Below are positions 1 through 6,457 of a stretch of 7,607 nucleotides of DNA, piece after piece. The first letter of the stretch is position 1. Every line of letters starts with the position of its first letter. The DNA is taken from assembly GCA_018814505.1 (NCBI GenBank), contig JAHIZQ010000265.1, forward strand, positions 1 through 7,607, in the 5' to 3' direction. The translations under genes and the position numbers were made by a program. The notes under the pieces are model-generated. The model was not told the DNA's origin. It searched no databases and worked only from the letters and a program-made list of their open reading frames with translations. The DNA comes from Candidatus Omnitrophota bacterium (lineage in GTDB: Bacteria > Omnitrophota > Gorgyraeia > Tantalellales > Tantalellaceae).

Positions 1-993
1 ATTGCCATAGTCTTTAACTTCTATTGCCGCGCCTTTTGCCGTTAAAAAATCCGTATTCATGCGTTCATGTCCCGGAATAGGATCAACTATCAGCATTGGC
101 AATCTCTTTGCAAGTGTTTCCGCTACCGTCATACCCCCAGCTTTTGTAATTATGATATCCGCCGCGTCCATTAAATCATTAATATTGTCCACATACGGTA
201 ATACAAAAACATCCTTGTCTCTCTCAATAATTTTCATACGTTTTAATCGATTATACAATTTTCTATTTGATCCGGTAACAACGATTAATTGATAATCACG
301 CTTTTTATGGTTTAAAAGAACATTGGCAACTGTTTCCATAGCTCCCAGCCCCTGGCTTCCCCCCATAAGTAATACTACGTTTTTATCGTCACGAAAACCT
401 AATGCCTTTTTAATCTGAAGTTTTTCCTGAAGTACCGAGAATTTGAGATCAATCGGAATTCCATAAACCTTAATTTTATCCGGAGAAACTCCCTTTTTTT
501 TTAGAATATCCGCGGTTTCACTAAAAGGCACAACATAATAATTTACTTCATCAAAAAGCCAATACGAATGAGGCGCATGATCCGTGAGGATACCAATAAG
601 CGGAATATTTTTTCCACACAACCTCTTATAATCCGCAACCATACCACAGGGAAAAGCCTGTGTACAAAATACAACATCGGGATTATGCAATTCAAGAAGC
701 TTTTTTATCTTTGCCAGATTAAAATGATGAAGTGCGGATCTTGCTTTCTGAGTTTTTTTCATTACCTCGGGGTTATCATACATATTGCCCCAAATTTCGG
801 GTTTCTTTTTTATTACTTCGGTATATGCTTTATTAATTATTTTTTCGAGTATAGGGTTCGTGTAACTAAACGCGTTAATTTTTTCTATTTTTACCGATTC
901 CATGACCGACATCAAGCCTTTTTCTATTGCCCTGGCCGCATGAAAATGTCCTGAAAACTTTGAAATGTAAAAAATTAGTATTCTTTTTTTCAT
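1..993 (-). CDS. MGDG synthase/MurG-like glycosyltransferase (GT28 family), 3' end cut by window edge
   Basis: The frame is open from the ATG at 993 to the left edge and gives 331 residues without a stop, so the C-terminus is missing. The N-terminal half matches the MGDG-synthase N-terminal domain: a first beta strand (KRILIFYIS), then SGHFHAARAIEKGL at about 14-27, and TDHAPHSYWLFDEVNYYVVP at 137-156. The C-terminal half is the GT28 nucleotide-sugar domain: GGSQGLGAM at 211-219, PYVDNINDLMDAADIIITKAGG around 266-287, and DPIPGHERMN at 304-313. Relatives (plant MGDG synthase, Bacillus UgtP, MurG) move a hexose from a UDP-sugar to a lipid acceptor at the inner face of the cytoplasmic membrane. 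The donor and acceptor here cannot be told. The start overlaps the preceding aminotransferase stop by 4 nt (ATGA), with a weak GGAAG-type ribosome site inside that gene, so translational coupling is likely. Confident on family, not on substrate. Confidence 0.9.
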   Translation of the reverse strand, partial: MKKRILIFYISKFSGHFHAARAIEKGLMSVMESVKIEKINAFSYTNPILEKIINKAYTEVIKKKPEIWGNMYDNPEVMKKTQKARSALHHFNLAKIKKLLELHNPDVVFCTQAFPCGMVADYKRLCGKNIPLIGILTDHAPHSYWLFDEVNYYVVPFSETADILKKKGVSPDKIKVYGIPIDLKFSVLQEKLQIKKALGFRDDKNVVLLMGGSQGLGAMETVANVLLNHKKRDYQLIVVTGSNRKLYNRLKRMKIIERDKDVFVLPYVDNINDLMDAADIIITKAGGMTVAETLAKRLPMLIVDPIPGHERMNTDFLTAKGAAIEVKDYGN

Positions 994-2174
994 ACTTCCA
1001 TTTCAAGAACTTTTTGTATTCTATTGACGGCTTCTCTCAGCCTATCTTCATTTTCAACTAAAGCAAATCTAACAAAACCCTCACCGTATTCACCGAATCC
1101 TGTACCCGGAGACAAAACTACCCCAACTTCACGAATCAATAGTGAGACAAATTCCATAGAAGTCAAAGCGCTATACTTGTCGGGAATCCTGGCCCAAAGA
1201 TAAAAAGTAGCTTTCGGTTTTGGGACTTCCCAACCTATTTTGTTAAGGGCTGTAACCATAAAATTCCGACGCTTTTCATACATTTCAACTAACTCAATTA
1301 AACAATCCTGTGGTCCGGTAAGTGCTTGTATAGCCGCGTATTGTATGGGCTTGAACAACCCAAAATCAATATACCCTTTTGTTTTAGCCAAAGACCTCAA
1401 AATTTTAGCATTCCCTACAGCAAACCCAATACGCCAACCAGCCATACTGTAAGATTTGCTCAGAGAATGAAATTCCACGGCAACTTCCTTGGAATCAGAA
1501 TATTCTAATATGCTGGGCGCACGATATCCATCAAAAGCAATATCTGAATAGGCCAAGTCATGCACCAAAATTATATTATTTTCTTTACAAAAAGAAATTG
1601 CTTTTTTAAAAAAAGACTCTGTCGCTACGGCTGTAGTAGGATTATTCGGATAACTAAGAAACATCATTTTAGATTTTTTTAAAATTTTTTCAGGGATAGA
1701 ATCAAAATCTGGCAAAAATTTGTTTTTCTCATCAATAGGCAAATTGTGGAGGATCCCGCCAGCAATAAGCACACCGTTAAAATGTACCGGATAAGCCGGA
1801 TTCGGAACAAGCGCTACATCGTCACTATTTAAAAACGCCAGTGAAATATGTGCAATACCCTCTTTTGATCCAATAAGCGGCAAAACTTCAGACTCCGGGT
1901 CTAATTCAACTTCAAACTTTTTCTGATACCACTCGGCAATCGCTTTTCTGAGTTCACATTCAACTTTGTCGATTGACCTGGAATACCTATGATTTTCAGA
2001 GTCTTTAGCTCTTTTGCAAAGCTCATTAACAATATGCGCGGGCGTAGGCTGATCTGGATTTCCCATACCTAAATCTATAATCTCCATCCCCCGTACCATA
2101 GCTTCCTTTTTTAAATCATCTATGATTGTAAAAAGATACCGAGGAAGTCTCTTCATTCTATTAGCTTCTTCCAT
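990..2174 (-). CDS. PLP-dependent class I/II aminotransferase, AlaC/DapL-like
   Basis: A complete 394-residue fold-type I aminotransferase, normal length for the family. The N-terminus (RLPRYLFTIIDDLKKEA, then IIDLGMGNPDQPTP at about 32-45) is the pattern of the AlaC glutamate-pyruvate transaminase group, whose members are often annotated LL-diaminopimelate aminotransferase. PLP-site residues visible are N178 in SYPNNPT, D206 in HDLAYSDIAFDG, the Schiff-base lysine K240 in HSLSKSYSMAGWRIGF, and the carboxylate-binding arginine R369 in GFVRFALV. The family moves an amino group between glutamate or alanine and a 2-oxo acid in the cytosol; which substrate is used here is not readable. The ATG at 2174 has AAGGAG five bases upstream, which supports this start over the ATG at 2156. 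The gene follows the lipoyl-domain gene by 24 nt and overlaps the glycosyltransferase start by 4 nt. An alanine or branched-chain role is an inference only. Confidence 0.93.
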   Translation of the reverse strand: MEEANRMKRLPRYLFTIIDDLKKEAMVRGMEIIDLGMGNPDQPTPAHIVNELCKRAKDSENHRYSRSIDKVECELRKAIAEWYQKKFEVELDPESEVLPLIGSKEGIAHISLAFLNSDDVALVPNPAYPVHFNGVLIAGGILHNLPIDEKNKFLPDFDSIPEKILKKSKMMFLSYPNNPTTAVATESFFKKAISFCKENNIILVHDLAYSDIAFDGYRAPSILEYSDSKEVAVEFHSLSKSYSMAGWRIGFAVGNAKILRSLAKTKGYIDFGLFKPIQYAAIQALTGPQDCLIELVEMYEKRRNFMVTALNKIGWEVPKPKATFYLWARIPDKYSALTSMEFVSLLIREVGVVLSPGTGFGEYGEGFVRFALVENEDRLREAVNRIQKVLEMEV

Positions 2175-2179
2175 CTTGT

Positions 2180-2185
2180 CTCCTT
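2180..2185 (-). promoter_or_regulatory. Ribosome binding site AAGGAG for the AlaC-like aminotransferase
   Basis: AAGGAG on the minus strand, five bases before the ATG at 2174. It decides for this start over the in-frame ATG six codons later, which would match the family N-terminus equally well. Confidence 0.75.
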
Positions 2186-2198
2186 AATAAAACCTTTG

Positions 2199-2447
2199 TC
2201 AAACGGTAATCTCGGCTATTTTTTCGCCAAAATCAACTTCATCTCCAACTTTCTTAAAAATACTTAGAATCTTCCCATCACAGGGCGCGGTTATACAAAA
2301 CGATGCTTTGTCCGTAACAACTTCAACAAGATCCTGCTCCTTAGTAACTGCGCTATTTTCTTTCGCGTGCCAAAAAGTAACAATAGCTTTTTCTGAACTC
2401 GCAGTTAAATCCGGAAGCTTTATTTCGATTTTTTTATCGCCTGTCAT
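2199..2447 (-). CDS. Free-standing lipoyl-domain protein (82 aa)
   Basis: The whole product is one E2-type lipoyl domain. It opens with KIEIKLPDL, has the hairpin-turn motif VTDKAS with the predicted lipoylated lysine at K47, continues with TAPCDGKILSIFKKVGDEVDFGEKIAEI, and stops. There is no linker, no peripheral-subunit-binding domain and no acyltransferase core. A biotinyl domain would carry an MKM motif here, so lipoate is the expected cofactor. In 2-oxo acid dehydrogenases such domains swing acyl groups between subunits; free-standing versions are carriers for a partner encoded elsewhere. The frame extends up to a TTG at 2471, but the ATG at 2447 has GGAG five bases upstream and begins right at the first strand, so I chose it. 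It follows lipB by 46 nt, which suggests that LipB modifies it. Alternatives are an E2 remnant or an E2 split into separate genes. Confidence 0.87.
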   Translation of the reverse strand: MTGDKKIEIKLPDLTASSEKAIVTFWHAKENSAVTKEQDLVEVVTDKASFCITAPCDGKILSIFKKVGDEVDFGEKIAEITV

Positions 2448-2452
2448 TTTTA

Positions 2453-2456
2453 CTCC
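2453..2456 (-). promoter_or_regulatory. Ribosome binding site GGAG for the lipoyl-domain gene
   Basis: GGAG in TTGGAG on the minus strand, five bases before the ATG at 2447. This favours the 82-residue product over the 90-residue frame that opens at the TTG at 2471, whose own upstream site (AGGA) is weaker. Confidence 0.6.
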
Positions 2457-2493
2457 AACCGCAACTGACAATACGTCCTGTTATCTCCCAGTG

Positions 2494-3132
2494 TCATTTC
2501 GTATTATACTCGATTTCCATGTTTTCAAGAAAACTTTTAACAAATATTTTTTTTACTATCGTCATGGAAAGTTCTTCACCTAAAACCTCTTTAAGAGAAG
2601 TAACCTCTATATTTTTCTCCCCACATGGATTTATATACGAAAAAGGCGTTATATCGTTGTTTATATTAACTGCTATGCCATGAAAAGTAACCCAATTTTT
2701 TAAACTTATCCCCGTAAACGCGATTTTTTTGCCTGAAACCCACACTCCTCTTTCATTTTCTTTTCTCTTAGCGGGAACTCCAAGACACTTTAAACTTTTT
2801 ACAGCCATTTTTTCTAAAAAATCTATATAATACCTTACATCCCGTTTTTTCTTCCTCAAATCAATTATCGGATACAATAATAATTGTCCTGGAGCGTGAT
2901 AGGTAATTTTACCGCCACGGTTTGAAAAAAAAATTGAAATATTATCATCTTCTAAAGAAGCTTTGCTTAGAATATTCTCTTCATCTTTTACGCGCCCAAA
3001 TGTAACAACCGGATAATGCTCTGCTAAAATCAGCATATCTGATATTTCGCCGCGCACGCGTCTCTGCAACATTTCTTTTTGGAAATTCAGCGCGTTTTCA
3101 TATTCAATAGTACCTTTATCACATATTTCCAC
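2494..3132 (-). CDS. lipB: Lipoyl(octanoyl) transferase LipB
   Basis: A complete 212-residue LipB. The enzyme transfers octanoate from acyl carrier protein to the target lysine of lipoyl domains in the cytosol; LipA then inserts sulfur. Family motifs appear in order: LAEHYPVVTFGR at 36-47 with EENIL after it, NRGGKITYHAPGQLLLYPIIDL at 71-92, VWVSGKKIAFTGI at 130-142, and FHGIAVNIN followed by INPCG at 167-171. The catalytic pair of the family is a Lys in the KIA motif and a Cys in the PCG motif, here K136 and C170. The YHGPGQ motif reads YHAPGQ (A80), an unusual but mild change. The start is GTG at 3132 with only a weak GGA upstream; an in-frame stop lies seven codons before it and there is no upstream ATG. 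The gene sits 49 nt after leuD and 46 nt before a free lipoyl domain, its likely substrate. No lipA is in view. Confidence 0.95.
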   Translation of the reverse strand: MEICDKGTIEYENALNFQKEMLQRRVRGEISDMLILAEHYPVVTFGRVKDEENILSKASLEDDNISIFFSNRGGKITYHAPGQLLLYPIIDLRKKKRDVRYYIDFLEKMAVKSLKCLGVPAKRKENERGVWVSGKKIAFTGISLKNWVTFHGIAVNINNDITPFSYINPCGEKNIEVTSLKEVLGEELSMTIVKKIFVKSFLENMEIEYNTK

Positions 3133-3181
3133 TATATTTTTCCAAATGTTTCATTAGAAATTTTGAAAGAAATCCGAAGGC

Positions 3182-3685
3182 TTAAACAATTTCCTTAAAT
3201 CCGCCAAATTCTCTGAAATATTCAATAACTCCGCCCTTATCCAAAAGTTTTCGCATTATTTCAGGAATCGGTTTTATTTCTATGTTCACACCTTTTGAAA
3301 TATTCCGTATTACATTCTTCTCAAGATCAAGTTCAAGTTCATCCATATCATCCATGTAATTAGTTTCGCATTCCACAAGGCAGAGCCCCACATTAAAAGC
3401 GTTACGATAAAATATTCTCGCGAAACTTTTAGCTATAACTGCCTGTAATCCGCTCGCTTTAAGAGCTACCGGAGCCTGTTCACGGGAAGAACCGCACCCG
3501 AAATTTTCACCAGCCACAAGAAAATCCCCGGTTTTTATTTTTTTATAAAAACCTGATTCCAAATCTTCAAATATATACTGTGCTAGTTCTTTCTCATCCT
3601 GAATTTTAAATTTATATCTGCCAGAAATAATATAGTCCGTATTTATATCATTCTGTATTTTTAACCTATGCGCAAAATTCGACAC
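3182..3685 (-). CDS. leuD: 3-isopropylmalate dehydratase small subunit (LeuD family)
   Basis: A 167-residue swivel-domain subunit of an aconitase-superfamily hydro-lyase, the usual length for the short LeuD type that pairs with a separate large subunit. The core motif GENFGCGSSREQAPVALKASG (59-79) holds the SSRE active-site element, followed by AVIAKSFARIFYRNAFNVGL (82-101). The enzyme isomerises 2- and 3-isopropylmalate in leucine synthesis, but relatives handle homoaconitate, citraconate or dimethylmalate. The substrate loop after NTDYIISGRY reads YKFK (24-27) rather than the YLRM or YLRT types I associate with characterised isopropylmalate or homoaconitate enzymes, so the substrate is open. 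The start is GTG at 3685, fixed by GGGAGG five bases upstream. It lies 53 nt after the large subunit and 49 nt before lipB. Sure of family and partner; less sure of the leucine role. Confidence 0.9.
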   Translation of the reverse strand: MSNFAHRLKIQNDINTDYIISGRYKFKIQDEKELAQYIFEDLESGFYKKIKTGDFLVAGENFGCGSSREQAPVALKASGLQAVIAKSFARIFYRNAFNVGLCLVECETNYMDDMDELELDLEKNVIRNISKGVNIEIKPIPEIMRKLLDKGGVIEYFREFGGFKEIV

Positions 3686-3690
3686 TTTTT

Positions 3691-3696
3691 CCTCCC
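3691..3696 (-). promoter_or_regulatory. Strong ribosome binding site GGGAGG for leuD
   Basis: GGGAGG on the minus strand followed by five A bases and then GTG. It is the strongest Shine-Dalgarno site in the window, and it decides that the GTG at 3685 is the leuD start. Confidence 0.8.
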
Positions 3697-3738
3697 GTTT
3701 TTAGTTATCCGGTTTACCAGAGACACATTAGTCAATTA

Positions 3739-5001
3739 CTATAATCTGCGTTTATGTTCTCTTGGATCGGAAATTTTTCCAACAAGCGCTGTTGCCGCGG
3801 CAGTTGCAGGGCTTGCCAAATATATACTCGCATTGGGATTGCCCATTCTGCCTTTAAAATTCCTATTAGCGGTTGAAAGCGCGTTCTCTCCATCCGCTAA
3901 CACTCCCTGATGCGTACCGACACATGGACCGCATCCGGGATTATTTACAACGGCTCCCGCTTTAATAAAAATTTCAATATACCCTTCTTTTATAGCATCG
4001 AGGTATATTTGTCTTGAAGCCGGCGTAATAATAACCCGAATTCCCGGTGCTACTTTCTTTCCTTTTAAAATTTTAGCTGTAATTTCAAGGTCTTCTAATC
4101 TTCCGTTAGTACACGTACCGATGTTTACTTCATTTATCGGTGTCCCCAAAACGTCTTCAACGTCACAAACATTATCAACCGCGTGCGGACAAGCAATTTG
4201 CGGAGATAAATCCGAAAAATCATATTCTTTTACATCAACATATCGTGCGTCCATATCCGCTTCAATAGGCCTGGGCGTCCTATCAGAACGCCTTTTCAAC
4301 CAGTCTAATGTTTTTTTATCAGCTTTCATAAGCCCACATTTAGCGCCCATTTCAACCGCCATGTTTGAAATAGTTAAGCGTGAGTCAATACTTAAAGCGT
4401 CTATTATTTCACCGTAAAACTCAACTGCGCGGTAAGTCGCACCATCCGCGCCAACGTCACCGATGATTTTTAAGACTACATCTTTCGAAAATACACCTTT
4501 GGGCAATTTACCATTAACAACAATTTTCATCGTATCTGGAACTTTAAACCAATTCTTCCCGCTCGCCAACGTAATGGCAAGATCTGTTGACCCCACTCCC
4601 GTTGATAAAATATTCAACGCTCCGTATGTACAGGTATGTGAATCAGCGCCTAGTACCAAATCTCCACAAACTACATATCCGGATTCCGGAACCAATTGGT
4701 GACAAACGCCTCTACCTACATCAAAAACGCGTACACTCTGCTCTCTGCCAAATTCCCTGATTTTGTCGTGTATCGCGGACACACCTATATTAGGACTGGG
4801 CGCTGAATGGTCTATAATCATACAAAATAAATTTTTCGAATACACGCTTTCCACTCCCATTTTTCGAAAACTATCTATTATCATGCCGCTAGTACCATCC
4901 TGGCCAAAACAAAAATCTACATTCGCGATAACAATATCTCCGGATTTTGCCTTTCGACCGCAATGTTCTGATAATATTTTCTCCACAATAGTCTGTCTCA
5001 T
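3739..5001 (-). CDS. leuC: 3-isopropylmalate/homoaconitate dehydratase family large subunit (LeuC family)
   Basis: From the ATG at 5001 the product has 420 residues, the usual LeuC length, and begins MRQTIVEKILSEHCGR as the family does. The longer frame from a GTG at 5067 adds 22 atypical residues with no ribosome site, so I reject it. Three cysteines for the 4Fe-4S cluster are present: C297 in NIGTCTNGR, and C357 and C360 in NNPGCGPCVG. Other landmarks are DHSAPSPN at about 64-71, GADSHTCTYGAL at 118-129, GVGSTD at 135-140, and GRMGNPNASIYLASP near the end. With LeuD it catalyses reversible dehydration and rehydration of a hydroxy-diacid or triacid. The stretch FCFGQDGTSGMIIDSFRKMG (31-50) resembles paralogues annotated as homoaconitate or dimethylmalate dehydratases, so leucine synthesis is likely but not proven. 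It lies 88 nt after the aspartate-type aminotransferase and 53 nt before leuD. Confidence 0.92.
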   Translation of the reverse strand: MRQTIVEKILSEHCGRKAKSGDIVIANVDFCFGQDGTSGMIIDSFRKMGVESVYSKNLFCMIIDHSAPSPNIGVSAIHDKIREFGREQSVRVFDVGRGVCHQLVPESGYVVCGDLVLGADSHTCTYGALNILSTGVGSTDLAITLASGKNWFKVPDTMKIVVNGKLPKGVFSKDVVLKIIGDVGADGATYRAVEFYGEIIDALSIDSRLTISNMAVEMGAKCGLMKADKKTLDWLKRRSDRTPRPIEADMDARYVDVKEYDFSDLSPQIACPHAVDNVCDVEDVLGTPINEVNIGTCTNGRLEDLEITAKILKGKKVAPGIRVIITPASRQIYLDAIKEGYIEIFIKAGAVVNNPGCGPCVGTHQGVLADGENALSTANRNFKGRMGNPNASIYLASPATAAATALVGKISDPREHKRRL

Positions 5002-5005
5002 AAAA

Positions 5006-5009
5006 CTCC
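5006..5009 (-). promoter_or_regulatory. Ribosome binding site GGAG for leuC
   Basis: GGAG on the minus strand, four bases before the ATG at 5001. Together with the family N-terminus it sets the leuC start 66 bases inside the longest open frame. Confidence 0.7.
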
Positions 5010-5089
5010 GTTTCCCATTAGTTATTAGTTCTTTGTTATCCTTAAATATGCCAACAGGAGCTGTCACTTAAATAAATAAAAAAGTAAAA

Positions 5090-6253
5090 TTAACTGCCAA
5101 TCCACTCTTTTATTCGCTCTGCCCCTTCCTTCAACGTCTCCATGTCCGTAGCAAAACTTATGCGAATAAAATCATCATGCCCAAAAGGTTTGCCGGGTAT
5201 TACAGCTGTTTTTTTATCACGCAAAAGATTTTGCGCGAAACTTAAGGAATCAATTCCGCACGCTGAAATATCACAAAATAAATAAAAAGCTCCCGCCGGA
5301 TTAAATGGCACCAGTTTTTTGCTCTCAGACAAACTCTTCACCAAAAAATCTCTGCGTTTTTGAAATTCTTCCGCGTTCTTTAATATTTCTTTATCTAAAT
5401 CCGTGGTCAACGCGCAAACAGCCGCCGCCTGGCTAATGGAACAGGGATTTGACGTAGAATGGCTCTGAAGCGTTGTAACCATTTTTGCGATACTTTCATC
5501 AGCCGCCATATACCCTACGCGCCAACCAGTCATTGAATGGCTCTTAGATAAACCATTAACAACAACCGTGAAAGACTTTACTTCGTCAGAAAGTCCTGCG
5601 ATTGAACTATGTTTCTCTCCGTCAAATATAATCTTTTCATATATTTCGTCACTTATTATCATAATACCGTTAGAAACACAAAAATCGGCAATTTCAGATA
5701 ACTCTGTCTCATTATAAACAACTCCTGCAGGATTTGATGGACTATTTAAAATAACTGCTCGTGTATTTTTATTCACAACTTCTTTTACTTGTTCCACAGT
5801 AACTCTAAAGCCATTTGCTTTCTCTGTCTTAATAATCTTCGGCGTCGCTCCGGCTAAAACAACCATTTCAGGATAACTCAACCAATATGGTGAAACAACT
5901 ATTACTTCGTCTCCTGGATTACAAATAACCTGAAGCACATTGTATATTGAATGTTTTGCGCCGTTTGATACTACAACCTCACTAGGCTTATACTTTAAGT
6001 TGTTATCTTTGTTGAGCTTACAACAAATGGCTTCTTTTAGCTCCTTGGAACCACCAGCGGGCGTATATTTGGTATATCCATCATTTATAGCCTTAATTGC
6101 CGCGTTTTTAACAATTTCAGGGGTATCAAAATCCGGTTCACCGGCCGCCAAAACAATAACATCTTCGCCCTTAGAAAGCATTTCTTTGGCCTTAGAAGTT
6201 ATGGCCAAAGTAACAGAAGGCGCGACTTTTCCAATTTTTTCCGACAATTTCAT
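5090..6253 (-). CDS. aspC: Aspartate-type aminotransferase, class I subgroup Ib
   Basis: From the ATG at 6253 the product has 387 residues and begins MKLSEKIGKVAPSVTLAITSKA, the standard start of this subgroup. Key elements, numbered from there: AGEPDFDTP at 37-45, TKYTPAGG at 61-68, SPYWLSYPEM with W124, SPSNPAG with N174, SDEIYEK with D202 and Y205, Schiff-base lysine K237 in GLSKSHSMTGWRVGY with R245, and carboxylate-binding R364 in FIRISFA. The reaction is amino transfer between aspartate and 2-oxoglutarate; several relatives also use prephenate or other 2-oxo acids, so specificity is open. The frame extends up to a GTG at 6292 and an ATG at 6271 (TTGGA upstream); I chose 6253 because family members start there and AAAGG lies seven bases before it. 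It heads the seven-gene run, 88 nt before leuC and downstream of a candidate promoter. Confidence 0.92.
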   Translation of the reverse strand: MKLSEKIGKVAPSVTLAITSKAKEMLSKGEDVIVLAAGEPDFDTPEIVKNAAIKAINDGYTKYTPAGGSKELKEAICCKLNKDNNLKYKPSEVVVSNGAKHSIYNVLQVICNPGDEVIVVSPYWLSYPEMVVLAGATPKIIKTEKANGFRVTVEQVKEVVNKNTRAVILNSPSNPAGVVYNETELSEIADFCVSNGIMIISDEIYEKIIFDGEKHSSIAGLSDEVKSFTVVVNGLSKSHSMTGWRVGYMAADESIAKMVTTLQSHSTSNPCSISQAAAVCALTTDLDKEILKNAEEFQKRRDFLVKSLSESKKLVPFNPAGAFYLFCDISACGIDSLSFAQNLLRDKKTAVIPGKPFGHDDFIRISFATDMETLKEGAERIKEWIGS

Positions 6254-6280
6254 TTTGAACCTTTCTATCATAAATCCAAG

Positions 6281-6372
6281 CTCTTGTAACACATTTATTT
6301 AAGGAAACTTACTATTTCTAGGGTCTAACACTAACAGAATAAAATAACACAATATTAGGAATATTACAAGAG
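6281..6372. repeat. Separated 9-nt perfect inverted repeat around the candidate promoter
   Basis: CTCTTGTAA at 6281-6289 is the exact reverse complement of TTACAAGAG at 6364-6372, with 74 bases between. On the minus strand the upstream arm covers the candidate -35 box and the downstream arm lies in the leader just before the first gene. It could be paired operator half-sites, or chance. Confidence 0.4.
6341..6369 (-). promoter_or_regulatory. Candidate sigma-70 type promoter for the seven-gene run
   Basis: On the minus strand TTGTAA (6369-6364) and TATTTT (6346-6341) are separated by exactly 17 bases, each matching four of six consensus positions. It lies in the only gap over 100 nt before the run and would give a leader of about 80 nt to the ATG at 6253. 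In DNA this AT-rich such matches are common, so this is a suggestion only. Confidence 0.35.
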
Positions 6373-6457
6373 AGAAAAATTATCATTTTTTGGAGGAAAA
6401 AGACAATATTTTGATGTTTTTTTGTTTCGGAATACTAATTGGTTTTAAGTTCCGGCT

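Noticed and set aside
568..954. 128-codon plus-strand open frame
   Set aside because: It lies wholly antisense to the well-supported glycosyltransferase frame and its product shows no family motif.
5002..5067. N-terminal extension of LeuC from a GTG at 5067
   Set aside because: No ribosome site upstream, and the 22 extra residues do not match the family; the ATG at 5001 has GGAG and a typical N-terminus.
4121..5071. Several plus-strand open frames of about 80-100 codons opposite leuC
   Set aside because: They are antisense shadows of leuC, with no ribosome sites or recognisable protein features.
6428..6454. Small stem (CGGAA/TTCCG) after the SNase stop as a terminator
   Set aside because: Only five pairs with a 17-base loop, and an A-rich rather than U-rich stretch follows on the minus strand.
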